From contig JAAYGY010000057.1 of NCBI GenBank assembly GCA_012735575.1, positions 1 through 42,330 on the forward strand: DNA of 42,330 nt, read 5' to 3'. Source of the stretch: Clostridiales bacterium (lineage in GTDB: Bacteria > Bacillota > Clostridia > Caldicoprobacterales > UBA3941). The position numbers and the translations under genes were made by a program. Shown in pieces: positions 1-8,775 of this stretch. The notes below the pieces were generated by a model. The model saw nothing but the letters and a program-made list of their open reading frames with translations. It was not told where the DNA came from and made no database searches. Each line of letters begins with the position of its first letter. Within the stretch, counting starts at the first letter, position 1.

Positions 1-701
1 TCTTCATCTTCTCCTGTTGTTTTCTTATCCTCAGCTATTTCTTCATCCTCGCCGGCTACATCTTCTACCTCTTCTGCTTTTTCATCTTCTTTAGCCACAG
101 CTTTATTAGCAGTCAAATCTGCACTTTCTTTGGTTGCTTTACTTTCCTCTTTGCCGTCTGACTTTTCTACTATTTCTTGTCCAGCATAAGCGATAAAATG
201 CTTGTCTGATACCTTTTCAATATATTCATAAATGGGTTCTATGACTGTCTTGCCTTCTGCATTTTTAATCCCATATTTACCATTATCATAGAACATATAG
301 AACTTCTCTTTTCCCTCTTCAGTCCTAGGAGGATCTATTTTATTTCCCTCTTTATCTATATAAGTCCATTTTCCTTCTTTATAAAGTTCAATATATTCAT
401 AGCCATAAACACTTGAACTGTAATACCACCTATCAAAATCATATTGATTTTTAAGTTTTAAGAATTTATCCTGTTTCGGGTCATACCTATAAAGTACCTT
501 TTTCCCTCCTTCTATTTTATATGCCATAGCTGAACCATCCAAGTAAATCTTGGCATCAACAAATTCGCCTGGTTCAGAGATAGGCACCAACACCTTTTGG
601 TTTTGTACCTTGGCTTCTGCTAGGACCTCAATAGGAATCAAACCCATGACCATAAGAAAGACAATGATTGAAGCAATAGTTTTTTTAGTTACTCTTTTCA
701 T
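1..701 (-). CDS. Secreted WG-repeat protein, C-terminus beyond window edge
   Basis: The reading frame is open to the left edge, so only the N-terminal 233 codons are visible. It starts MKRVTKKTIASIIVFLMV, a basic stretch plus hydrophobic core ending near VLAEA, which looks like a Sec signal peptide. Residues from about 110 contain WG/KWG-like repeats (GKWTYIDKEGN, then GKYGIKNAEGKTVIEPIYEY), the usual beta-hairpin units of exported Firmicute WG proteins. After about residue 185 it becomes a Glu/Lys/Asp-rich low-complexity linker that runs off the window. The start at 701 is supported by AAAGGAG at 709-715. WG proteins are usually surface or secreted and their role is mostly unknown. The family call is fairly sure; no function is assigned. 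Confidence 0.75.
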   Translation of the reverse strand, partial: MKRVTKKTIASIIVFLMVMGLIPIEVLAEAKVQNQKVLVPISEPGEFVDAKIYLDGSAMAYKIEGGKKVLYRYDPKQDKFLKLKNQYDFDRWYYSSSVYGYEYIELYKEGKWTYIDKEGNKIDPPRTEEGKEKFYMFYDNGKYGIKNAEGKTVIEPIYEYIEKVSDKHFIAYAGQEIVEKSDGKEESKATKESADLTANKAVAKEDEKAEEVEDVAGEDEEIAEDKKTTGEDE

Positions 702-849
702 ATGTACACTCCTTTACATATATAATATAAATATAGAGGCGATTCTAGACTATAAGCTACAATCTCCCCTATTTTTTATCATTGCAAAGGCCCATATATT
801 AAATTTAAGGTTCAACTAATATAAAATAATTATTAAGCAGATTTGATAT

Positions 850-2706
850 CTATGGGTGGTTTAGATGATTGAGATCAAGAATCCTGTTGTTAACAGCTAC
901 CCCCATACCTAACAACATCCAAAATATAGGAGCTACAGATACATTGCTGTCATAAAAAAAACTACAAATAATGTAATTAGTAATACCAGATAATATTGCT
1001 ATAAACAAAAAATATAATTTTTGGTTATCATCGGTAACTTTCGTATTATTTACTATTTTATAACAAGTCTTGTAATAATTCAACAGTATTATCAAATAAA
1101 TTACTAATGAAACTAGCCCGAAATTAAGTGCAACCTGTACAAACATATTATGGGGCTTGTCTATAACCATATTGGCTGAGCTATGATAGTTTATTTTTCC
1201 TGCAAAGTCATTCTGCGGTATATAAAAAACCCCTGTATCGGCACCATAGCCTTTTAAAATTGTGTTTTTTAGAAGGGGAAGGCTTATATCCCAAATATAG
1301 CCCCTGCCTGTAGCTAACCTTAAAAAGTGCTTGTTTAATCCCAGTCCTGGATCATTGTTTATTTTGTCCATTAAATATCCATTAGGTCCTAAAACATAAT
1401 ATTTACCATTTCTATTGGTAAAAAAGATAGTTGAGTTTCCTTTTAGCAGAACACCAAAATAATCATCATAATCCGTTATTACAAGGCCTGGAAATTCTTC
1501 TCCCTGGATTATATATTGATTCCCCTCTTTCCTAAGGGCAGCAGGCTGGTTATTTATATAAATGTCTATCCCCTCATCCTGGTTGTATAATATTTTTAGC
1601 TGCTGTTTATCTACACTCCTAATAACTACACCTGTCTTTTCCAAATTTATCTCATTTATAAATAAACCCTCTTTAATTTGATTGTCTTCCAGGGGTTGAT
1701 TCTTTGATGATATATTTAGCACACCCATTTTTTGAATGGAGAAGATAACAGCAAAAAGGGTTAAAGAAAAAATAAATATTCCCAATACCTTCTTGTATAT
1801 AAAATGTTTTCTATGTAATAAAAATTGAATTGCTAAGCCTATAAAATAAGCAATGATAGCTGTTTTAGCCCCTGATAAAAATAATGTCAGAATTGAAATA
1901 AAGCTAGCGCCAATATAGAAAAAGTATTGATAACTATTTTTATGACTACCTGGATTATACAAAGCTTTAAATAGAATAGGTAATAACAATACAAGAAACT
2001 GGCCCACATAATTAGGGTTAGCAAGGGTTGTGGAGATCCTGCCTAAATATGAAATCATTTTTAACTGACCTAACTGGTTCCATTGCTCTCTAGGCAGTAC
2101 AAGATATTGTATCAGCCTTGTCTCCAGAGGACTTTTCCAAAAATATTCTATTATTCCTATGGTACTAATTATTATTAGGATCTTTGGGATGGATTGCTCT
2201 ATGTAATTTATGTAAAAAAAGTCATGAAAGTAATTAATACTCATCAAAAATATAACAATATAGCATATCCAGGTTAGGGTTCCTTCATAGGAATTTGGTG
2301 CTCCCAGCAAAGATACATTCTTAAATTCTGAAAACACGTAGGATAGTAGAACAAAAATAAAAAAAGTCAATGATAAAGCCATATACTTTTTATTTTCAGA
2401 ATATTTCATCAGTCCTGTAGGGATTGGCGTGTCTGGAAATATCCTTTCTCCAATGAAAAACATAACCAGCAGAGATGTTATAAGGATAAAAAATATGTTT
2501 TTATAATACACTACCAAATCTACTATAAACCCATTGTTTAAGGGAAAATAAGGATACATTTCTGGAGAAGCACTTTTAATTTTAAGCCTAACAATAAGTG
2601 GCAATATTAATACTGCTGAGCTGAATAAAAGCCCTATTATTTTTTGATGTTTTAATATTTTAGTATGCTTTCTTGCTTTACCTGTTTTACTTTTTATCTT
2701 TTTCAT
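850..2706 (-). CDS. O-antigen ligase / Wzy-like polysaccharide polymerase family membrane protein
   Basis: This polytopic membrane protein of about 618 residues has roughly ten hydrophobic segments and one large extracytoplasmic loop in the C-terminal half. The loop leads into RLATGRGYIWDISLPLL and then KPHNMFVQVALNFGLVSLVIYL, the conserved pattern of the O-antigen ligase (Wzy_C) family: an Arg near a GR-x-W motif, then an H-N motif before the next helix. Members join or polymerise undecaprenyl-linked glycans at the outer face of the membrane. The loop is enlarged by about 130 residues of beta-rich sequence. I prefer the Met at 2706, which has AAAGGA upstream (spacing about 12), over one eight codons earlier (2730) with no ribosome-binding site. 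No glycosyltransferase genes adjoin it, so the substrate is unknown. Confidence 0.75.
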   Translation of the reverse strand: MKKIKSKTGKARKHTKILKHQKIIGLLFSSAVLILPLIVRLKIKSASPEMYPYFPLNNGFIVDLVVYYKNIFFILITSLLVMFFIGERIFPDTPIPTGLMKYSENKKYMALSLTFFIFVLLSYVFSEFKNVSLLGAPNSYEGTLTWICYIVIFLMSINYFHDFFYINYIEQSIPKILIIISTIGIIEYFWKSPLETRLIQYLVLPREQWNQLGQLKMISYLGRISTTLANPNYVGQFLVLLLPILFKALYNPGSHKNSYQYFFYIGASFISILTLFLSGAKTAIIAYFIGLAIQFLLHRKHFIYKKVLGIFIFSLTLFAVIFSIQKMGVLNISSKNQPLEDNQIKEGLFINEINLEKTGVVIRSVDKQQLKILYNQDEGIDIYINNQPAALRKEGNQYIIQGEEFPGLVITDYDDYFGVLLKGNSTIFFTNRNGKYYVLGPNGYLMDKINNDPGLGLNKHFLRLATGRGYIWDISLPLLKNTILKGYGADTGVFYIPQNDFAGKINYHSSANMVIDKPHNMFVQVALNFGLVSLVIYLIILLNYYKTCYKIVNNTKVTDDNQKLYFLFIAILSGITNYIICSFFYDSNVSVAPIFWMLLGMGVAVNNRILDLNHLNHP

Positions 2707-2851
2707 GTTATTTATTTTTCCTTTACCCATTGCTCATTTTGTTATTAATGCCGCATTTTGGTGAAATTGGAATAATGCTAACTTATATAATTTTACTAGC
2801 TATCTTCCAATAATGTCAAGAATATCCTGTATGCTGGATTAGTCTTTGTCC

Positions 2852-2896
2852 TTTACATTCTCTTTTATTCATGTATACTTGTATTCAAATATACAA
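2852..2896 (+). promoter_or_regulatory. Promoter with GntR-type palindromic operator
   Basis: TTTACA (2852-2857) and TATACT (2874-2879), 16 bp apart, form a good sigma-A promoter. It is immediately followed by the palindrome TTGTAT-6-ATACAA (2879-2896), which resembles operators of FadR-subfamily GntR regulators. The operator overlaps the expected transcription start of the damaged gntR gene, the usual layout for autorepression. The motif is visible; its use by GntR is inferred. Confidence 0.5.
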
Positions 2897-2926
2897 TAGA
2901 GATTGAGTAAATAGAGGTTAAGTAAT

Positions 2927-3398
2927 ATGTCCAACAAGAAAAAAGAAATCATGGAAAAATTAAAAAAAGCTATACTCTCATTGGAGTTGAAGCCTGGAAC
3001 TATTGTTAGCGAAACATCCCTTTCAGAAAGGTTTAATTTATCCAGAACCCCCATCAGGGATATTTTAAAACAGCTGTCCATGCAGGGATACATAGATATT
3101 TATCCTAAGAAGGGTAACATTGTTTCCTATATTGATTTAGAATCTGTAGAGCAGAGCTTTTTTGTGGAATCTAATCCAGCAGTTTAATGTACACTATATG
3201 CGCTATCGCAAGCTTCATGCCTTCAAAGAAGAAAAGTTAACAAAGCTGCAGCAGGAACATGAGAAAATTTTAGACTGTATTGTCCTTAGCCAAAAAGACA
3301 AAATAGAGGATTTAGTATATCACCACATTCGGGCTGATATAAATTCCCTCTATTTAAAGGAAAATTTTATGGATTATATTAAAAAACCTTTGGATTAA
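2927..3398 (+). pseudogene. GntR-family (FadR/FCD) regulator with internal deletion and frameshift
   Basis: The first 80 or so codons encode an intact winged-helix GntR DNA-binding domain (KLKKAILSLELKPGTIVSE, then LSERFNLSRTPIRDILKQL). The frame then hits a stop at 3185-3187. A second overlapping frame from about 3162 encodes the end of an FCD ligand-binding domain (WNLIQQFNVHYMRYRKL, then EHEKILDCI and HIRADINSLY). The two parts fit one gene of about 210-230 residues from which some 60-75 codons of the FCD core have been lost, with a frame change at the junction near 3160-3175. The N-terminal fragment has a ribosome-binding site (AGAGG) and a good promoter, so an isolated DNA-binding domain of 86 residues could still be made. 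The gene is probably dead. Confidence 0.75.
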
Positions 3399-3405
3399 AA
3401 TCAGA

Positions 3406-3810
3406 CTATAGTTTTAAATTTTCATCCTCATGATCCTTTATCTGATAAGCCAGCGCACTAACAGATATCTGTACCTCGTATATAAGAATTATAAGAGATA
3501 TCATAAGGGATATAAGGCTTATGGCAAAGCTTATTTGTCCTCCCACCTGCCGGTTTAAAAAAAGCATAAGCATGGAAAAGACACACAGAATGAAGCTAAG
3601 AACCCCCATTATCTGCATCCACCTTATAAGCTGTATTCTACGGCTTAAATTCTTCATCTGCTCCAATATCCTCTCCTCCGGCCTTTTTCTATATACAGAG
3701 TCCAGCTGTCTAAGAAGCTGCGCCAGAGTCAAAAATCTACTGGTATATGCTGAAATAAGCAAGGATATAGCAGTAAAGAGTAAAGCCGGTGTTGTAAGTT
3801 CCAGTTCCAT
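3406..3810 (-). CDS. DUF2721 family membrane protein
   Basis: This 134-residue protein begins MELELTTPALLFTAISLLIS and continues with AYTSRFLTLAQLLRQL, the N-terminal signature of DUF2721. It has three hydrophobic helices (about 8-25, 62-82 and 90-112) separated by a charged stretch with RILEQMKNLSRRI. The family is widespread in bacteria and has no established function. The start at 3810 follows GGGAGTTGATATAGT. It lies just downstream of the H-NOX receptor gene in the same direction, with a gap of 105 bases, so co-transcription is possible but not shown. No anomalies are seen. Confidence 0.8.
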   Translation of the reverse strand: MELELTTPALLFTAISLLISAYTSRFLTLAQLLRQLDSVYRKRPEERILEQMKNLSRRIQLIRWMQIMGVLSFILCVFSMLMLFLNRQVGGQISFAISLISLMISLIILIYEVQISVSALAYQIKDHEDENLKL

Positions 3811-3915
3811 ACTATATCAACTCCCTACTTTATCTGGTTTCCTATTTTATTTAGGTATGTAGTTGTTTATTTATCAATCTATCTTTGTTATATGGTTATT
3901 CATGTTATTAGTTAG

Positions 3916-5730
3916 CTATATCATATATTTCTTTATTTCCCCTCTGAACTCCAGGGTTAACTCTTCCAGTTGACTAATATAATTCATTAGCTCCTTTATC
4001 TCCTCCGAGTATTCAGTTACAGACGCACTCATCTCCTGAGCCGAAGCTGAGTTTTCCTGTGCAATAGCCGATAGGGAATGAATATTCTCAAACACGCTGG
4101 TCATTAGAGCAGTTTCTTTACAAAGGGCATCTACCAGGTTTGAGATCTCCTGTGCCACTGATGATACCTGCTTGGTTGAATCCATATTCTCCCCCAGAGC
4201 CTGTGCTAAAGTTGTACTGCTTTCCTCGAGTTGTTCAAACCTGTTGTTAAGTTCTTCAACTACTGAATTGATTTCTTCTGTAAATTTAACCAGGTTGTCA
4301 TTTATTTCTTTGACAGATCCTTTGGTTGTCTCTGCCAATGTTCTGATTTCATTGGCCACTACTGCAAATCCCCTTCCTGCCTCTCCGGCTCTGGCAGCCT
4401 CAATGGAAGCATTTAAGGCTAAAATATTTATCTTATTGGAAATAGATTCTACAGTCCCTACAATATCTAAACTGTCATTAGCCATTGCAACCAGTCCTGT
4501 TGCTCGCTGGTTTACTTTTTCAAAGCTATCTCTTACTTCTATCAGCATCTTGCCCACATTCTCTATATGTCCGTGGGATTGCATTATAATTTGCACTGAC
4601 CTGTCCAGATCCTGCTTACCCTTGGTCTCCTGGTCTGCAATTTCATTAATGTTGACTATATTGCTGTTTAGTTTCTCTATGGCGTTTTCTGTCTCCTCTG
4701 CTTGATGAGTAGCACCATAGGCCACTTCCTCCACCACTGCAGATATATTGTCAGAGAGGTTTGACATTTTATTGGCTATTTCAGAAAGTTCCCTGGTAAA
4801 ACGGTACATATCATCGGTACCGCCTTTTAACACCAAAAAGCCCTTCCTGACATTTTCCTTTATGATATTAAAAAGAGTGAAAAATCTCTCAAGCCTATCC
4901 CCTGTCTTTATATGGGTGGTCCCCGAAAAATCTAAATTACTCATCTGCTCTAGCTCAGCTCTAAAATCTTTCATAGGATATAATATACCCATGGATACTA
5001 TCATAGAAGTAAGGAAAATTATGCCTGAGTAGATAGCTCCCCCTGTCAAGCGGTTTTGTATGTCAGGTAGAATATAGGCAAGTGCAAATATCAATGCTGT
5101 ATAAAGGGAGATCTTTACGGGTATGTTTTTAATAAACCCCAGGGACAGGATCCTGCTTATAATATGATGCCGTGTCACATCTTCCTGTTTTTCAAATTTT
5201 AGTCTTGCCCTTAAAAACCCTTCGCCTGCTTCAGTTTGACCTCTCTCTAGTTCAGACCATTCCAGCTTCTCCTTAAACACCTTTGCACTACCTTCCAACA
5301 GGCCAATAAAATAGTCATAAAGCTCCCTTTTTGAAACATATCTCAATTCTATTTCTTCCGGTGACAGGTCTTTAACCAGCAGGCGTGGTGGTCTTGCCCC
5401 TTTTATTTTTTTGGTTATCTGGGTATGTACATCATCCATTAAGGTTATAAAGCCTTTTAGAGTCTTTCTTTCAAAATAGGAAGGAAACCATTTTTGAAAA
5501 GCAAAGATATTGTTACGCCCCAGATCCCTTAAAATGGTAGACACATCATGGCCCACCTCTTTAGCAACAGAGGCAAAAAAAGCCTTTATCTCTTCATCAT
5601 CTATATCCTCCAAGGGAGAGATAATTCTTTTTGGCTGCCAGCCAATAGCCTCTAGAGCCCTGTCTACCTTCTCTTCACCATAAATCCCTCTAAAGGTTCT
5701 AATCCATAACGACACAACTGTACCTTTCAT
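3916..5730 (-). CDS. H-NOX (heme gas-sensor) methyl-accepting chemotaxis protein, oxygen-binding type
   Basis: Residues 1-185 form an H-NOX (HNOB) heme domain. H102 (DDVHTQ) is the predicted proximal heme ligand, and Y131-x-S133-x-R135 (YVSKR) is the propionate-binding motif. P115 is present. The distal residues W9, N74 and Y140 of the oxygen-binding Thermoanaerobacter-type H-NOX all occur at the same positions. Two membrane helices follow (about 207-222 and 231-250) with almost no periplasmic loop. A methyl-accepting signalling domain fills the rest, with the hairpin core [20 protein letters not shown] near residues 440-460. The domain order matches the Tar4 receptor of Caldanaerobacter. It probably senses cytoplasmic O2 (or NO) and signals to CheA/CheW. 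The start has GGAGGAGCAC upstream. It lies 23 bases after a GGDEF-EAL gene on the same strand, so the two are probably one operon. Confidence 0.92.
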   Translation of the reverse strand: MKGTVVSLWIRTFRGIYGEEKVDRALEAIGWQPKRIISPLEDIDDEEIKAFFASVAKEVGHDVSTILRDLGRNNIFAFQKWFPSYFERKTLKGFITLMDDVHTQITKKIKGARPPRLLVKDLSPEEIELRYVSKRELYDYFIGLLEGSAKVFKEKLEWSELERGQTEAGEGFLRARLKFEKQEDVTRHHIISRILSLGFIKNIPVKISLYTALIFALAYILPDIQNRLTGGAIYSGIIFLTSMIVSMGILYPMKDFRAELEQMSNLDFSGTTHIKTGDRLERFFTLFNIIKENVRKGFLVLKGGTDDMYRFTRELSEIANKMSNLSDNISAVVEEVAYGATHQAEETENAIEKLNSNIVNINEIADQETKGKQDLDRSVQIIMQSHGHIENVGKMLIEVRDSFEKVNQRATGLVAMANDSLDIVGTVESISNKINILALNASIEAARAGEAGRGFAVVANEIRTLAETTKGSVKEINDNLVKFTEEINSVVEELNNRFEQLEESSTTLAQALGENMDSTKQVSSVAQEISNLVDALCKETALMTSVFENIHSLSAIAQENSASAQEMSASVTEYSEEIKELMNYISQLEELTLEFRGEIKKYMI

Positions 5731-5753
5731 GTGCTCCTCCTTTATAAATCTTA

Positions 5754-7745
5754 TTATAAGATTTTCTCCCTATTCAACAGATTAAAAACTTCCTCACGAG
5801 GCACTGGTCCGCTAAAATAGTATCCTTGAACATTATAACATTTGAGCTTCTCCAAATATTCCACCTGATCCTTCGTTTCTACACCTTCTGCTATTACCGA
5901 TAGACCTAGCTTCTGTCCCAGCATTATAATCATGCTTGCCAGGGTTTGACCCTCAAAATTCTCACTAATTGAATGGATAAAACTTTTATCAATCTTTAGA
6001 GTGTTTATGGGCATTTCTATTAAGTAGTTTAAAGAAGAATAGCCTGACCCAAAATCATCTAAAGCTATTGATATACCCCTAGAGCTTAAAAGCTCTAACT
6101 TTTCTCTAACATCTTCATAGGATTCAATGAATACCGATTCTGTAACCTCCACTTCAAGATATCTAGGATCCAGTTGATGTCGTTTAAGAGTCTCTATAAC
6201 CTTGTACACAAAGTCATGCTGCATCAGTTGTATAATAGAAACATTTATTGAAATACTGATATGAGAAAAGCCACTCTTGTGAAGTTCTTTTAAAAAGCTG
6301 CATGCTTCGTTTAGCACCCAGTCGCCTATGGGGTTGATTAAATGAGTTTCCTCGGCAATCTCTATAAATTTTATGGGGGGGACATTTCCGAACCTTTCAT
6401 TATGCCATCTGAGCAGGGCTTCAAACTTGAAAATCTCCCCGGTGTCTATATTTAATTGAGGCTGATAGTGAAGTTGAAACTCATTTCTTTCCAAAGCGCC
6501 TCTAAGTTCATTCCCCAGTAGCATTCTCTCCTTGAATTCAGCTTCCATACTCTCGTGATAAAAGATGTATCTTCCCCTGTCCTTTGATTTTGCTTCAAAC
6601 ATTGCTATATCGGCACATTTAAACAGGGTATCGATATCCTTCCCATGCAAGGGATACAAGGCAATACCAATGCTTATATTAATATTTAATGTATAGTTAG
6701 AAAAAACAAAAGGCTGGCTAATAATTCTGATTAGCTGCCGGGTAAAGTTTTCAACCTCTTCTATATCTTCATATTCATGTATAAATATAACAAACTCATC
6801 CCCACTATTTCTATATGCGGATTTATTAGCATCTGACAGGCTGCTTAATCTTTGCCCAATAGCTATAATTAGCTGATCTCCTACCAGATAGCCTACTGTA
6901 TCATTTATGTGCTTAAAGTTGTCTATATCAAAGAATATTAATGCCTTTTTCTTGTCGGGGTATTTTAGTATGTGCTCTGTAACTGTGTCAATAAAGGATA
7001 TCCTGTTTGGCATTCCGGTTAAAAAGTCCCTGTAGGCCAGCCCCTTCAGCCTTTCCTGGGATATTTTAAGATCTGTAATATCACTATGAGAGCCTGCACT
7101 TCGTATGATTTCGCCCTTATGGTCAAAGATCAGTTTAGATTTAGATAATATCCAACGATATTTACCATCCTTAAACTTTAGCCTGTATTCACATTCATAA
7201 TAGGGATCTCTGTTTTGCTTATGCCAGGAAAGCTTTTGTCTTACCTTTCCAATGTCTTCGGGATGGATCAGGGCCATCCAGTCTCCAATTCTTTCAATGT
7301 CTTCTTCAGTATAGCCTGTAATCTCATACCATCTTTCGGAAAAGAACCTCTTCCCTTCTTTTTCATCCCAGATTCCGTCATTTGTTGCTTCGGAAATCAA
7401 TCGGTATCTTTCTTCACTCTCGGTAAGTTCCTTAATTTTTTCCTGTAATTCCTGATCTATTGCAATAAGCTCTTCATTTTTCTTAAGCAGAGCCTGATCT
7501 GCTGCCTGTATTCTTCTTAGAACTCGCATAATATAAACAAACAACAGAATACCCGTTATAATAACGTAAAGAGAGCCTTTAATTGTGGACATCTTTAATG
7601 CAAATGGATCCCTTATTAATATATCATGCATTATCTTGTCAGAAAATAGTATCCAGATCATTCCCACAACTGCATAGGCCAAGGATACCTGTAATGCCGC
7701 TTTCACAGGATTATAATTTTTAAATGGCTTTTTACTTCCCGCCAT
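5754..7745 (-). CDS. Membrane PAS-GGDEF-EAL cyclic-di-GMP enzyme
   Basis: This protein of 663 residues has two membrane helices (about 17-34 and 56-75), a coiled coil (82-112), a PAS domain (112-225, PAC-like end [10 protein letters not shown]), a GGDEF domain (236-395) and an EAL domain (405-660). The cyclase signature reads RNSGDEF, so the first Gly of GGDEF is Ser (residue 314). The EAL part looks complete: [37 protein letters not shown] and QGYYFSGP. The protein probably degrades c-di-GMP; cyclase activity is less certain. I start it at the Met at 7745, preceded by AGGGGAGGAATCT, rather than an in-frame Met 24 codons upstream without a site. The H-NOX receptor follows after 23 bases, suggesting that gas sensing and c-di-GMP are regulated together. 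Confidence 0.9.
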   Translation of the reverse strand: MAGSKKPFKNYNPVKAALQVSLAYAVVGMIWILFSDKIMHDILIRDPFALKMSTIKGSLYVIITGILLFVYIMRVLRRIQAADQALLKKNEELIAIDQELQEKIKELTESEERYRLISEATNDGIWDEKEGKRFFSERWYEITGYTEEDIERIGDWMALIHPEDIGKVRQKLSWHKQNRDPYYECEYRLKFKDGKYRWILSKSKLIFDHKGEIIRSAGSHSDITDLKISQERLKGLAYRDFLTGMPNRISFIDTVTEHILKYPDKKKALIFFDIDNFKHINDTVGYLVGDQLIIAIGQRLSSLSDANKSAYRNSGDEFVIFIHEYEDIEEVENFTRQLIRIISQPFVFSNYTLNINISIGIALYPLHGKDIDTLFKCADIAMFEAKSKDRGRYIFYHESMEAEFKERMLLGNELRGALERNEFQLHYQPQLNIDTGEIFKFEALLRWHNERFGNVPPIKFIEIAEETHLINPIGDWVLNEACSFLKELHKSGFSHISISINVSIIQLMQHDFVYKVIETLKRHQLDPRYLEVEVTESVFIESYEDVREKLELLSSRGISIALDDFGSGYSSLNYLIEMPINTLKIDKSFIHSISENFEGQTLASMIIMLGQKLGLSVIAEGVETKDQVEYLEKLKCYNVQGYYFSGPVPREEVFNLLNREKIL

Positions 7746-7796
7746 AGATTCCTCCCCTTTTAGGTGTTCCTTATATTTATAACATATTATATCTTG

Positions 7797-7826
7797 AATG
7801 TAACAACATTTTAACAATTATGTCAA
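7797..7826 (-). promoter_or_regulatory. Candidate sigma-A promoter for the GGDEF-EAL / H-NOX operon
   Basis: Read on the minus strand: TTGACA (7821-7826), 18 bases, TACATT (7797-7802). The -35 is perfect and the -10 weak. An alternative pair, TTACAT-16-TATAAA, lies just downstream, so the exact start is uncertain. Confidence 0.4.
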
Positions 7827-7853
7827 ATCCTATAGAATATCAGTGAAATTCAC

Positions 7854-7896
7854 AAAAAAAGGGTTGGAATAATTATGCAAATTATTCCAACCCTTT
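7854..7896 (-). terminator. Rho-independent terminator after the SPOR amidase gene
   Basis: A perfect 17-bp stem (7858-7874 with 7880-7896, loop of 5) is followed on the minus strand by seven T residues (7854-7860). It begins 6 bases after the amidase stop codon and ends that transcript before the GGDEF-EAL promoter. Confidence 0.9.
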
Positions 7897-7901
7897 ATTA
7901 A

Positions 7902-8606
7902 TCATTTTCTTTCTTCTCTTACAATATAGGGATCGTATCCTTTGGCCTTTAGTTCCTTAACTAATCTCTCAGCATTTTCCCTCTGGGCAAAAGCACCTAT
8001 CTGAACCCTGTATAAAATTTTGGGAGGATCCTCTGCCGGTACATAATTTACACCCAGATAATTACATACTCCCTTACCTATAGCCTCTGCAACCTTTTGC
8101 TGGTAATTTTCATCTAACATAAGCCTGGCTTCTTCCAGATTATCCATAAAACCACATTCACATAAAACAGCAGGCATAAGAGTTCTTCTAAGGACATAGA
8201 AGTTTTTATACTTTACGCCCCTATTTCTTAAGCCAGTAGCCTTTACCAGTTCCTTTTGCACCAGCTCTGCTAGTCTTTTTCCTTTACTTGACCCAGGATA
8301 ATGAAAGGTTTCTACTCCACCATGTGTCCCCCACTCTCCTTTGAAGGCGTTATAGTGTATTGATACAAACAAGTCTGCCTTTGCATTATTAGCCCTTTGT
8401 ACTCTAAGGGACAGCTCCGTGTCTTTCTCGGTATTACTTACAAATACCACATCCAAACCGCACCGTTTTAGCACCTTTCCCAATTTTTGCGCAGTAGGAT
8501 AGTTAAATTCCCACTCCCTGATAACTCTACCGTCAGGCATAGGTGGAGTTCTTTTTCCCGGCGTATTTAATCCGTGCCCATTGTCCACAGCTATCTTATA
8601 TGACAT
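7902..8606 (-). CDS. N-acetylmuramoyl-L-alanine amidase (Amidase_3) with SPOR domain, CwlC-like
   Basis: The 234-residue protein starts directly with the catalytic domain, MSYKIAVDNGHG. Predicted zinc and catalytic residues are H11, a Glu in REWEF (31-33), H84 (SIHYNAF) and E150 (LCECGFMDN). Residues 197-232 form a SPOR repeat (LYRVQIGAFAQRENAERL) that binds peptidoglycan lacking stem peptides. There is no signal peptide. The same order without a signal peptide is found in Bacillus CwlC, a mother-cell lysis enzyme released late in sporulation. The start at 8606 has GGGGGAGATGAT upstream; an in-frame Met eight codons earlier has no site. The gene is monocistronic, with its own terminator, and a sporulation-type promoter may lie upstream. 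The enzyme class is near certain; the sporulation role is inferred. Confidence 0.9.
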   Translation of the reverse strand: MSYKIAVDNGHGLNTPGKRTPPMPDGRVIREWEFNYPTAQKLGKVLKRCGLDVVFVSNTEKDTELSLRVQRANNAKADLFVSIHYNAFKGEWGTHGGVETFHYPGSSKGKRLAELVQKELVKATGLRNRGVKYKNFYVLRRTLMPAVLCECGFMDNLEEARLMLDENYQQKVAEAIGKGVCNYLGVNYVPAEDPPKILYRVQIGAFAQRENAERLVKELKAKGYDPYIVREERK

Positions 8607-8710
8607 ATCATCTCCCCCTTTAGCAGGCAAGCTACTACCAAATTACAAATCTATATATAGTTTAGATTCCTTTCATCTCTTTTCAGGATATATTTTTAAG
8701 ATATATATAG

Positions 8711-8740
8711 TATCATATGTTGTTAAATATAATTTTGTTC
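8711..8740 (-). promoter_or_regulatory. Candidate sigma-K (sporulation) promoter for the amidase gene
   Basis: On the minus strand GAACA (8736-8740) is followed after 16 bases by CATATGATA (8711-8719), which fits the sigma-K -10 consensus CATANNNTA with an AC-containing -35. No good sigma-A promoter is seen nearby. The region is AT-rich, so chance matches are possible. Confidence 0.4.
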
Positions 8741-8775
8741 GCAGCCATAGGGGGCGATATATTCAATTAAATAGC

